Assembly: GCF_033115175.1 (NCBI RefSeq)
Contig: NC_084827.1
Coordinates: 183,077,388-183,141,387 of the forward strand
Reading direction: 5' to 3'
DNA: 64,000 bases
Source of the DNA: Lepus europaeus
Lineage: Eukaryota; Chordata; Mammalia; Lagomorpha; Leporidae
Position 1 is the stretch's first letter. Each line of letters opens with the position of its first letter. Below are positions 44,258 through 61,847 of the stretch, piece after piece. Below the pieces are notes generated by a model. The model saw only the letters and a program-made list of their open reading frames with translations, was not told where the DNA came from and did not search any database. Position numbers and translations under genes: made by a program.

Positions 44258-47200
44258 ATGACGGGGCTGAACGTGTCCCTCTGCTTCTTCCTCGGCACCT
44301 GCGCCCTCTGCGAGACGGCCAGGAGGGCATCCAAGGCCCTGCTCCCCGCGGGCGCCTACGCCTGCTTCGCCCGGGAGGCGGTGGGCGCGGCCCAGCTGGC
44401 GGCCTGCTGCCTGGAGCTGCAGGGGCTGGCGGAATTCGGGCCCTGGGCGGGGGGCTTCGGGCCTGACGTGCTGCTGACCCTGCTCTTCCTGCTGTTCCTG
44501 GTGCATGGGGCCACCCTGGATGGGGCCTCGGCCAACCCGGCGGTGGCCCTGCAGGAGCTCCTCATGGCCGAGGCGTCCCTGGCCAGCACGCTGCTGAAGC
44601 TGGCGGCCCAGGGGCTGGGCGTGCAGGCCGCCCACGCGCTGACGCTGCGCTGCTGGGCCTGGGAGCTCAGTGAGCTGCACCTGCTGCAGAGCCTCCTGGC
44701 CGGGCACTGCAGCTCCGCCCTGCACACGTCCGTGCCCCACGGCGCCCTGGTGGAGGCCGCCTGCGCCTTCGTCTTCCACCTGACCCTGCTGTGCCTGCGA
44801 CACAGCCTCCCCGCCTACAGGGTGCCCGCCCTGGCCCTGCTGGTCACCGTCGTGGCCTACACAGGTGAGCCCCCTTCCCTCCCGGCTGGGCCCCCCGGGA
44901 GCCCCAGCTGGCCAGGTGTCTACGAGCTCGCCGAGGCCGGGCGGCTCCCAGACCGGACGCCAGGCCACCCGGCTGTGCCTCTCCCCAGCGCCCAGCTGCT
45001 CCTGTTCTGCCTGGGGCACGGGGAAGCTTCCTCAGGCTCTGGTCTGGGGGCCCTGTGTCCTCGGCCACCACCCTCCCCAGGTGACAAAGCCCGAGTCCCT
45101 TTTCACCGGGTCCTTGTCTTTCCCACTGGGCCCTCCAGCTGGTGAAGCTGGGCTCTCTGCCCCCACCCAGAGACCCCGGGCCAGGCCCCCCTGCCCCCAC
45201 CCAGAGACCCCGGGCCAGGCCCCCCAGCCCCCACCCAGAGACCCTGGGCCAGGCCCCCTGCCCCCACCCAGGCTGACCCAGGTGCCCCAGGCTCCTCCCC
45301 CCAACAGGGGTGCTGCAGGGGTGCTGGGTGCGGGCTAGCCCACAGGAGGGCTGTAGCCCAGGCCCCTCCCAGTCTCCACTCTCAGGACTGATGTCAGCCA
45401 GGACCCTGCACCCTGCACCCAGCACCCAGCCCCAGATACTGAGCGCCAAGGCCACGGGAGGCCCGTGTGGAGGTTGGGAGGGGACCAGGCTGCCTGGGCT
45501 CCTGCCCTGGCACAGGAGGACCCCAGGGCCAGTGCGCTGACCTCATGGGGGATCTGTGCACCCAGGCCTGCACCTGCCTGGGCCTGGCACTCTCCAGGGC
45601 CCCACCCTGCTTCTTAGCAGTGGCTCCGCTGTGCTGGGCAGAGGATACTGCTGGCTCTGTCCTCGCCCCCCATTTCCTGTCGCTGGCCTCTCTGACCGCC
45701 TCCCTGCCCCCAGCTGTGGCAGACGTGGCCCCGGGTGAGACCCTGTCCCAGCTGCTCCCTGGATGTGGGTGGGTTTGGGGGGCCGGGGGCCACTGCAGGC
45801 GGGACCAGCCTCAGGACTGCCTGTCCACAGCCGGGCCCTACACGTCTGCCTTCTTCAACCCTGCCCTGGCCGCCTCACTCACCTTCCACTGCGAAGGAAA
45901 CAGCTTGCTGGAATACGCCCAGGTGTACTGGCTGGGCCCCCTGACAGGTGAGCGCAGGTGTACTGGCTTGGCCCCCTGACAGGTGAGCACAGGTGTACTG
46001 GCTGGGGCCCCTGACAGGTGAGCACAGGTGTACTGGCTGGGCCCCCCGACAGGTGAGCACAGGTGTACTGGCTGGGCCCCCTGACAGGTGAGCACAGGTG
46101 TACTGGCTGGGCCCCCTGACAGGTGAGCGCAAGTGTACTGGCTGGGCCCCCCAACAGGTGAGCACAGGTGTACTGGCTGGGGCCCCTGACAGGTGAGTGC
46201 AGGTGTACTGGCTGGGCCCCTGACAGGTGAGCGCAGGTGTACTGGCTGGGCCCCTGACAGGTGAGCACAGGTGTACTGGCTGGGCCCCTGACAGGTGAGC
46301 ACAGGTGTACTGGCTGGGGCCCTGACAGGTGAGCACAGGTGTACTGGCTGGGCCCCCTGACAGGTGAGCGCAGATGTACTGGCTGGGCCCCTGACAGGTG
46401 AGCGCAGGTGTACTGGCTGGGCCTCCCAACAGGTGAGCACAGGTGTACTGGCTGGGCCCCCTGACAGGTGAGCACAGGGGCTGGGCCCCTGATAGGTGAG
46501 CGCAGGTGTACTGGCCGGGCCCCCTGACAGGTGAGCACAGGTGTACTGGCTGGGCCCCCTGACAGGTGAGCGCAGGTGTACTGGCTGGGGCCCCTGACAG
46601 GTGAGCGCAGGTGTACTGGCTGGGCCCCCTGACAGGTGAGCACAGGTGTACTGGCTGGGGCCCCTGACAGGTGAGCGCAGGTGTACTGGCTGGGCCCCTG
46701 ACAGGTGAGCCCGGGTGTACTGGCTGGGCCCCTGACAGGTGAGCACAGGTGTACTGGCTGGGGCCCCTGACAGGTGAGCGCAGGTGTACTGGCTGGGCCC
46801 CTGACAGGTGAGCACAGGTGTACTGGCTGGGCCCCTGACAGGTGAGCACAGGGGCTGGGCCCCCCGACAGGTGAGCACAGGTGTACTGGCCGGGCCCCTG
46901 ACAGGTGAGCGTGGGTGTACTGGCCGGGCCCCCTGACAGGTGAGCGCAGGTGTACTGGCTGGGCCCCCTGACAGGTGAGCACAGGTGTACTGGCTGGGCC
47001 CCTGACAGGTGAGCACAGGTGTACTGGCTGGGCCCCTGACAGGTGAGCACAGGGGCTGGGCCCCCCGACAGGTGAGCACAGGTGTACTGGCTGGGCCCCT
47101 GACAGGTGAGCACAGGGGCTGGGCCCCCCGACAGGTGAGCACAGGTGTACTGGCTGGGCCCCTGACAGGTGAGCACAGGTGTACTGGCTGGGCCCCTGAC

Positions 47201-50200
47201 AGGTGAGCACAGGTGTACTGGCTGGGCCCCTGACAGGTGAGCACAGGTGTACTGGCTGGGCCCCTGACAGGTGAGCACAGGTGTACTGGCTGGGCCCCTG
47301 ACAGGTGAGCACAGGGGCTGGGCCCCCCGACAGGTGAGCACAGGTGTACTGGCTGGGCCCCTGACAGGTGAGCACAGGTGTACTGGCTGGGCCCCTGACA
47401 GGTGAGCACAGGTGTACTGGCTGGGCCCCTGACAGGTGAGCACAGGTGTACTGGCTGGGCCCCCTGACAGGTGAGCGCAGGTGTACTGGCTGGGCCCCTG
47501 ACAGGTGAGCGCAGGTGTACTGGCTGGGGCCCCTGACAGGTGAGCGTGGGTGTACTGGCTGGGCCCCTGACAGGTGAGCGCAGGTGTACTGGCTGGGCCC
47601 CTGACAGGTGAGCACAGGTGTACTGGCTGGGCCCCCCGACAGGTGAGCACAGGGGCTGGGCCCCCTGACAGGTGAGCACAGGTGTACTGGCTGGGCCCCT
47701 GACAGGTGAGCACAGGTGTACTGGCTGGGCCCCTGACAGGTGAGCGCAGGTGTACTGGCTGGGCCCCCCGACAGGTGAGCCCGGGTGTACTGGCCGGGCC
47801 CCCCGACAGGTGAGCACAGGTGTACTGGCCGGGCCCCCTGACAGGTGAGCACAAGGGCTGAGCCGGGCCCCCCGACAGGTGAGCACAGGTGTACTGGCTG
47901 GGCCCCCTGACAGGTGAGCACAGGTGTACTGGCCGGGCCCCTGACAGGTGAGCGCAGGTGTACTGGCCGGGCCCCTGACAGGTGAGCGCAGGTGTACTGG
48001 CTGGGCCCCTGACAGGTGAGCACAGGTGTACTGGCTGGGCCCCTGACAGGTGAGCATAGGGGCTGGGCCCCTGACAGGTGAGTGCAGGTGTACTGGCTGG
48101 GCCCCTGACAGGTGAGCACAGGTGTACTGGCTGGGCCCCTGACAGGTGAGCACAGGGCTGGGCCCCCGACAGGTGAGCACAGGGGCTGGGCCCCCTGACA
48201 GGTGAGCACAGGTGTACTGGCTGGGCCCCCTGACAGGTGAGCGCAGGTGTACTGGCTGGGCCCCTGACAGGTGAGCCCGGGTGTACTGGCTGGGCCCCTG
48301 ACATGTGAGCACAGGGGCTGGGCCCCTGACAGGTGAGCGCAGGTGTACTGGCTGGGCCCCTGACAGGTGAGCCCAGGTGTACTGGCTGGGCCCCTGACAG
48401 GTGAGCACAGGTGTACTGGCCGGGCCCCTGACAGGTGAGCACAGGTGTACTGGCTGGGCCCCTGACAGGTGAGCCCAGGTGTACTGGCTGGGCCCCCTGA
48501 CAGGTGAGCCCAGGTGTACTGGCCGGGCCCCCTGACAGGTGAGCACAGGTGTACTGGCTGGGGCCCTGACAGGTGAGCACAGGTGTACTGGCTGGGCCCC
48601 CCTACCCCGACAGGTGAGCACAGGGGCTGGGCTTGGCCCCCCACCCCGACAGGTGAGGGCAGGGACCGGGCTGGCCCTGGGGGGGGCTGCGGGGGCAGCA
48701 CACATGAAGAGGTACTGCCTTCCTGGGGTCCAGGGTCACCCCGAGACCAGTGAGGGGCTGTGGTTGGCCCCATCAGAAGTGGCTGGAGTCAGGGCCGCAG
48801 GTGGTGCTGGGGGGACATGCGGAGATGGCGCCTGCTGGGGGGCTCCCCGAGGGCTTCACACACCCCGGGCTGGTGCTGCTGAGGGTGAAGCCTCAGGGGA
48901 GAGGGGACCCCAGTTGCACCAGGTCAGCTGTGGGGGGCTGGGCTCTGGGGTGGCTGTCCTTCCCGGGTCAGCTGTGGGGGCTGGGCCCTGGGGTGGCTGT
49001 CCCTCCCGGGTCAGCTGTGGGGGCTGGGCCCTGGGTTGGCTGTCCCTCCCGGGTCAGCTGTGGGGGGCTGGGCCCTGGGGTGGCTGTCCCTACCGGGTCA
49101 GCTGTGGGGGCTGGGCCCTGGGGTGGCTGTTCCTCTCCTGCCGGCCCCTGGCTTCCTCTCGCTGAGCATCCTGGGTGCTTCTCCTTCACCCGACGCCGCC
49201 GTCTTCCATCACGACTCGGGGGTTCCCCGTGGCACCTACCTTTTCCCAGGAGTGAGCCCTACCTCTCGCCCACTGCTCCAGCCTCTGCCCCCCGCCCTGT
49301 GTGGGTTCACAACATCTCTTGGGGGTGCACCTGACCCTGGCCAGTGCACCCCAATGCCCTCCCAGAGACTAGGGGCCTTGGTCCCCACAGCCCTTGGAGG
49401 CCATTCCTGCTGGCATCGGCGTCTGGGCTGAGCTCTGTCCCCGAGCCCTGAGCACCCCCGTCCTGGACCCCAAGGTGGCTCCCTGGGCGTTTGTGTCACT
49501 GGACCCTGGAGGACCCACGTCCGGGAGGAGGGCTCGGCAGGCTGGGCTCCTCCTGCGGCTGGGGGCTGCTGGTCACCCTCGCTGCCCTGGACCGGCCGGG
49601 CAGCCCCAGCCCCCTCCGCTCACGGCTCCTCCCCTGCGTGTCCACGTGCTCACCAGCCACCTGGAGCTTAGGGCCATGTCGGGCAAAAGCTTTTCTTTTT
49701 TTTAGACATTTATTTATTTATTTGTGTGAAAGTGTGAGTAACAGAGAGAGAGGGAGACACAGAGAGAGGTCTTCCACCCGCTGGTTCACTCCCCAGATGG
49801 CCGCAGCAGCCTCGGCTGGGCCAGGCCGATGCCAGGAGCTTCACCCAGGTCTCCCACGTGGGCACAGGGGCCCAGGCACTTGGGGCACCCTCCACGGCCT
49901 TCCCAGGACGTAAGCAGGGGGCTGGATCGGAAGTGGAGCCGCCAGGACTGGATCCGGTGCCCATGTGGGATGGCAGTGCCACAGCTCCGGCCCCATGCGG
50001 AACTCCTGTCCTGGTAAAGGATTTCTGAGCTCAGAGACGTTCTGTGCCCTCCCCGGGGATTCTCGGTTCCTGGGGTGTGGGCCGAACAGGGGCCCTGACT
50101 CTCAGCCTCGCGGGACAGAGCGCCCCCTGCAGGAGACAGGCCACACATACTCCAGGCCTTGATGGAGGAGCCCTGGCCTGTACCCACCTCCCGAGGGGAG

Positions 50201-50467
50201 TGGCCTGACAGGAGGAGCTCCACCAGGGCCCCCGCAGGACCCCCTTCCTGGGTCCCCATCCCGGGGTCTGCACTCTCTCTTGCAGGCATGGTGCTGGCCG
50301 TCCTGCTGCACCAGGGCCGCCTCCCCCGCCTCTTCCGGAAGAACCTGCTCTACAGGCAGAGGAGCAAGTACCGCAGCCCCAGAGGGAAGCCGGCCCCAAG
50401 CCCCGGAGACCTCGGCCGGGAGTGGGGGCGGGGCGGGGTGGGGCAGCCGGCCCTCCGCGCCCACTGA
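44258..50467 (+). CDS. AQP12: Aquaporin-12, 3 coding exons, 301 aa
   Basis: Superaquaporin (unorthodox aquaporin) of intracellular membranes in pancreatic acinar cells; its transport role is poorly defined. Exons: 44258-44864, 45831-45947, 50286-50467, all GT-AG and in phase. The protein begins MTGLNVSLCFF, matching human MAGLNVSLSFF and mouse MASLNVSLCFF. Helical segments recur in the six-span pattern. The first pore box is NPA (Asn93-Pro94-Ala95 in GASANPAVAL), where human and mouse have NPT. The second is NPA at 212-214 (SAFFNPALAA). The loop AVGAAQLAACC (about 41-51) is present as in mouse and absent from the human protein as I recall it. The tail is basic (RQRSKYRSPRGKPAP), then divergent. 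Intron 2 is occupied by a large array derived from its own donor site. Only one AQP12 copy is present in the window. Confidence 0.96.
45155..45275. repeat. Short tandem repeat in AQP12 intron 1
   Basis: Three to four copies of a ~36-base unit, CCCCCACCCAGAGACCC followed by GGGCCAGGCCCCC. Confidence 0.85.
45920..48655. repeat. Exon-end/splice-donor minisatellite of AQP12
   Basis: About 75-80 copies of a ~34-35-base unit consisting of CAGGTGTACTGGCTGGGC, CCC(C)TGACAG and GTGAGC(A/G). The first copy is the real end of exon 2 (residues QVYWLGPLT) and its donor at 45948; all later copies lie in intron 2. Short 22-base units lacking the TGTACTGG segment recur (for example near 46480, 46850, 47050 and 47310). 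Nearly every unit keeps the CAG|GTGAG donor consensus. Long reverse-strand open frames (over 900 codons) result from the periodicity and are not genes. Confidence 0.97.
48900..49135. repeat. Tandem repeat in AQP12 intron 2, ~46-base unit
   Basis: Five copies of GGTCAGCTGTGGGGGCTGGG plus CCCTGGGGTGGCTGTCCCT(C/A)CCG. Separate from the larger donor array. Confidence 0.92.
49690..49990 (-). repeat. CSINE, reverse, AQP12 intron 2
   Basis: Starts TTTTTTTAGACATTTATTTA, includes GGTTCACTCCCCAGATGG, and ends with the complement of the B box and head (GGATCCGGTGCCCATGTGGG). Confidence 0.88.
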
Positions 50468-50546
50468 GCTGCGCTTCGGTGGAGGATGGAGTGGCCGGGC
50501 CCTGGGACCTCTGGGAGCCTGGCTGGGGGAAGCCGGGCACTTTGTC

Positions 50547-50552
50547 AATAAA
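50547..50552 (+). promoter_or_regulatory. AQP12 polyadenylation signal
   Basis: AATAAA 80 bases after the stop codon, followed by a GT-rich element (CTTGTGTGCAGC at about 50575). It implies a very short 3' UTR. Confidence 0.85.
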
Positions 50553-51429
50553 GCCTCGCTGTGACCTTGCCTGACCTTGTGTGCAGCTCCCTCCCGCCTC
50601 TTGCTTACAGACTAAGACCCGAAATGCCAGCCCTGTGGCTTCCAATGGTGAGCAGCTTGGGGGCAGCGGGGTGCTCAGGAGCCCCCCAGGCAGCAGGAGT
50701 TAAGCCCACGAGAAACCCAAGCAGTGCGAGTGTCTCCCATACCGCGCTCCTTCCTTGTTCAAAAAAAAGCTGACAGACACAGCTGGTGCCTCACGCTGTC
50801 TCCACACGCACGGCACGCACGCGCGTGTCCCCCGTACTCCCAACAGGCAGAGCCCACCCGGCGGGCATGACCGCAGCGGGGACCCCGGGACGGGGAGCAA
50901 GAAACGGAACCAGCTCTGTTTATAGGCGGCATCACCGACAGCCCGGGGGACACCGACAAGGTGCTCGGCACGGGGACAAAACAGCGGTGACCGTGGGCTG
51001 CATACGGCAAGAACCAGACCAGCGGCAGAGCCAGAGCTGTGACACTGCACCCCAGACTCGCCACCGCCCCCAAGGAAGGGAGGGTGTGGGCGCAGCCAGC
51101 TCCCCGGTCCCTTCTCCCAGGCCGCCCGGCAGAAGGCCCGAGGCGAGAAACCCGCAAGATACAACCCACGCCCGGGGCCCGCACGTTCTGTACCTCACCC
51201 CGGGGTGAACACCCAGGGGGCCCACGCAGGGAGCGTGCACACAGGGGGAGGGGTTCTCTGTCGGCTATGCAGGGGAAGATGCAGGAGCAGGCCCGACCCC
51301 CACCCTTAGCACAGCCTGCGACCCCCACACGTGGCCAGGACCCCACACAGACAAGTGGAAAACCAGGAGAAGTGTTCAAGACACTCACTGTGGACGGAAG
51401 GTGAACCCCTCGCTCACTGAGAACTCTGG

Positions 51430-51715
51430 TGCTGTCTCAGAGTGGCGCTGTGGCTCAGTGGGCTGAGCCGCCGCCCACAGTGCCCGCATCCCATGTGGGC
51501 ACCGGTTCGAGTCCCGGCTGCTCCTCTTCTGATCCAGCTCTCTGCTAATGTATCTGGAGACCCAGAAGAAACTCCTGGCTTCAGATCAGCCCAGCTCGGG
51601 CCATCGCGGCCATCTGGGAGTGAACCAGCGGATGGAAGGCCTCTCTCTGTCTCTTTCACCGTCCTCTCTCTGTGGCTCTGCCTTTCCAATAATAAATAAA
51701 TAATAAGTCTAAAAG
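51430..51715 (+). repeat. CSINE, forward
   Basis: Head AGTGGCGCTGTGGCTCAG, B box GGTTCGAGTCCCGGC, body with an internal deletion after CTCTCTGCTAATG, and tail AATAATAAATAAATAATAAG. Confidence 0.9.
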
Positions 51716-51889
51716 TGTTTCAGAACCAGGGAAAAAGAGCAGGACAGAGCAGACAAATCCCATGGCCCAAACCACTCAAGGCGAGAGCAGCACAGACCGG
51801 AATGGCCCACGACACCAGTGCTGGCCCCGGGCTGCAGAGGCAGAGCCCAGGCCCACAGCTCCTTGGCCCAGCCTGCTGGAGTCACGGGG

Positions 51890-52110
51890 AGCCTGGGTGG
51901 GCAGGGGCGGGCAGAGGCAAGCAGGGGAGGGCAGGGGCGGGCAGAGGCGGGCAGAGGCGAGCAGGGGAGGGCAGGGGCGGGCAAGGGAGGGCAGGGGCAA
52001 TCAGAGGCGAGCAGGGGAGGGCAGGGGCGGGCAGCCCTACTGAGACCCTGGCACCCTTTCTCCTGCTCCATCCCTGCCCCTGCCCCTGCCCCTGCCCCTG
52101 CCCCTGCCCC
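51890..52110. repeat. Simple tandem repeats (GGGCAGGGGCG)n and (CCCTGC)n
   Basis: Purine-rich tandem repeat of 10-20-base units (GCAGGGGCGGGCAGAGGC), followed after about 30 bases by six to seven CCCCTG hexamers. Confidence 0.85.
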
Positions 52111-52783
52111 GTCCGTGGCTCCTGCTCTCTTGCCCCCTCTGGTGTGTGTGCTCAGGACTGCAGGTTCTCTCTGCGGGGCCAGGGTCTCTGTCCACGGGAC
52201 AGCACCAGCCCTGGCAGGCTGGAGAAGCTGGGAGCACATGCCTGGGTGGAGCGTGGCACCCACGGCTGCAGCAAGGAGCTCTCCATGCCCAGTGCAGCCG
52301 CTCTACGTGCTGGAGTGAGTGAGTGATTGAAAAGGCAAAGTGGCAGAGGGACTGAGAGACCAAGGTGCTCGCTCCACTGCTGCACCCCCAGAGCCCAGAT
52401 GGCTTTTCCGAGTCCCTCTGATGGCCTCATCACCGTGTGATTCTCAGATGGAGAGCGAGGGGTGAGTCGGGGGGAAACAGCACCGGTAAAGCTCAGGGCC
52501 ACGCCCCACATGCACCAGCTCGGGAAAGCTGACTGTGCTGGCTCAGCCCATGCGCTCCTGGGACCCGTGGAGACCACAGCGGGAGGTTCCAGAGGGCCAG
52601 GGAGTGGGAAGGCATCCCCTGTCAGTGTCCTTGTGGGTAGGCGTCCCATGGGCAGGTGTCCCCCGCCGTGGACGGGTGTCCCCTGCAGGCAGGCATCCCA
52701 CGGTCAGGTGTCCACCCCGGGGGCAGGCGGGGCCCCACAGAAGGCACAAGGAGACCCAGAGCGTGTGCTGCACGAGAGCCACG

Positions 52784-52789
52784 TTTATT
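52784..52789 (-). promoter_or_regulatory. KIF1A polyadenylation signal
   Basis: TTTATT on the plus strand, AATAAA on the coding strand, in the context GACGAAATAAACGTGGC with downstream GT-rich sequence. Confidence 0.8.
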
Positions 52790-54536
52790 TCGTCATTGGA
52801 CAGAGTCTTAGGTGCACAGAACAGAACAGGGGTCTATAGCTAACACTTGGGGCGCAGCATGGGTGGGGTCTGGGTGTGCACACGGCAACCACGTATGTAC
52901 AAGGGGAATGGGCGGGACGGGCTCGGGGACACACAGGCCCAGCAGGAGGGCGGGCACCTGTGACATCGGCTGCACTGGGGGTCCCTGGGGGCTGCTGAGG
53001 GGGCCAGGGGCCAGGACGACAGGACCCCTGGGTGTGTGCGTGTGGTTGGCTGGCTTTGGGCGACTCTAAGGCGAGGCCTGGAGTTTCCCACTCGGCCGGT
53101 GGAGCCCAGCGCTGCCCTCTCACCTTGCCTGGGGGGATGGCTGCCCACTCGAACAAGGCTGCACCTGTCGTGCGAGGAGGACCCCCGCCCCAACCAGCCC
53201 CGCTCTCCTCAGGGGGCCCTGTCCTCTCTCAGCACGGGGTCGGTGGGCCGGGCGGGCGTGGGATGGCAGGTGCTCCGTCAGCTCCGGGCTGGGGGACTCG
53301 CACTCCGGCTCCCCCGCCAGGTGTTCCAGGGCGGCGGGCACGGGTGGTGGAGGCGCCTCCCAGGCTCCCTCCCTCGGCGGGTGGCCTGCAGGCTGGCTGG
53401 CCTCAGACGCCCACGTGCTGGGCCCCGGGCCTGACTCAGGCTGGCAGACCTGAGTGGCCACGGCGGCCTGCACCCCGTCTCTGATGCCTGGGAGCCGCTG
53501 TGCTGGGAGTGGCTCGCTCCACCTGCGTCTCCTCCCCACCACTGGGCAGCCGTCCTACGCTTGTCCACGCTGCTTGGTCACCTCCACGCCCTGGGGCACC
53601 CAGACACCCCGCCCCCCACCCAGTGGACTCAGCCCAGGAAGCAGAAGAGCTCCGCCCCAGCTGACACCTCCTCTCCCCTCCCCCACAAGCTCAGCCCCCT
53701 GTGAGGGCAGCCAGGCCACCTGGACCCTGGCCTCATCTGGCTGACGGGTGCAGGTGGGTGCGCCCACACAGCCTCAGTGCTGTGGACTCCTCGAACCGCA
53801 TCAGTGCCACGTGGGGGCAGCCTGGTTGGAGGGGCTGTCTCAGAACCTCTAGCTCTTCCATGCTAGGTGGCAGGAGCACCCAGCCCTGGCGTGGACCCTC
53901 GAGGCCCTGAGGGTGGCTGGCTTCAGTGGCAGTGGCACGGAGGGCGTTCTGTGGCTTGGTTCTGCTTTCTCCGCAGCTGGGATCCCGGGGGGCCTGGGTG
54001 TGTGGAAATAGCCCTGGGGCAGAGGCAGGGGGCTCCCTGGAGGAGGAGGACCCCCTTGCTGGCCGCCAGCCAAGGCTGCTCCTTGAATCTGGGGAGCTCA
54101 GGCCCCCAGCACCCCTGGAGGGACCGTGAATTCCAGGCCTGTCCCAGCTCTAAAGCCTAACACAGGACTCCTGCAGGGCCAGACCGGGCCACCCGGGGAT
54201 CCTGAACCTCTCCCTCCAGCCCCCAACCAGCACATCCCCCGGGGCCCTGTGCCACCTGCCTCCCAGCCCGTTCCAGGGAGACCTGCTGGCCTTGCCCCAG
54301 AGTGACATCACAGGTGTTGCCCAGGTGATGGGGTTCCCGGGTGACAGGTGGGCTCTGCCTCTTGTGTGCGGCTGGGACTTCTGGCACCAGGAGCTCCACA
54401 CGCCCCAGGGGGTGCTGACGACCAGGGGCCTGGCCCCGCCCAGCGCTCACCCCGCCCCCACCTGCCTCTGTGCCTCCCCGAGGGGTGTGGGATGCAAGGG
54501 GACACAAGGCTTTTACACGGCTACATGGGGCCTCCG

Positions 54537-54612
54537 AAATAAATACTTATAAATAGAACTCGATTTCTGGGCAGACTCGTCACTAAGGTGGATTAATTAT
54601 GTCTGTCTATGC
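54537..54612 (-). promoter_or_regulatory. AU-rich island in the KIF1A 3' UTR
   Basis: On the coding strand this reads TATTTATAAGTATTTATTT near its far end, with two ATTTA pentamers, preceded by TAATTAATCC and a T run. It stands out sharply from the GC-rich UTR and lies 130-200 bases after the stop codon. AU-rich elements of this kind can control mRNA decay or localisation; function here is inferred. Confidence 0.5.
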
Positions 54613-54740
54613 TTAAAAAAAACCAGAGTGCAGCGCCCCCGCCCTGCCTGCCCTGCTGGTGGGGAGGGGGCAGGCGGCGACCACAGGACAGACAGGGGAG
54701 AGGGCGGGGAGCGGCCCTGATGGCGTGGGACAGCCGCCAC

Positions 54741-61847
<7,107 letters not shown>

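Larger units (their letters stand above)
50570..52765. other. AQP12-KIF1A tail-to-tail intergenic region
   Basis: No gene was found. It holds a SINE at 51430-51715, a GGGCGGGCAGAGGCGAGCAG tandem repeat at about 51895-52040, a (CCCTGC)n run at about 52075-52110, and a GCAGGTGTCCC-type repeat at about 52625-52720. The rest is unique. Confidence 0.6.
52766..54740 (-). other. KIF1A 3' untranslated region
   Basis: The complement of 52784-52789 is AATAAA, followed on the minus strand by GT-rich sequence (CTCTGGGTCTCCTTGTGCC), so the transcript should end near 52765. The UTR is about 1.97 kb, GC-rich except for an AT-rich island close to the stop codon. The convergent AQP12 transcript ends about 2.2 kb away. 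Confidence 0.75.

Noticed and set aside
45838-48773. Three overlapping minus-strand open frames of 900+ codons in the AQP12 region
   Set aside because: All three are the reverse reading of the exon-end/donor minisatellite. The plus strand carries the real AQP12 exon 2 and intron 2.
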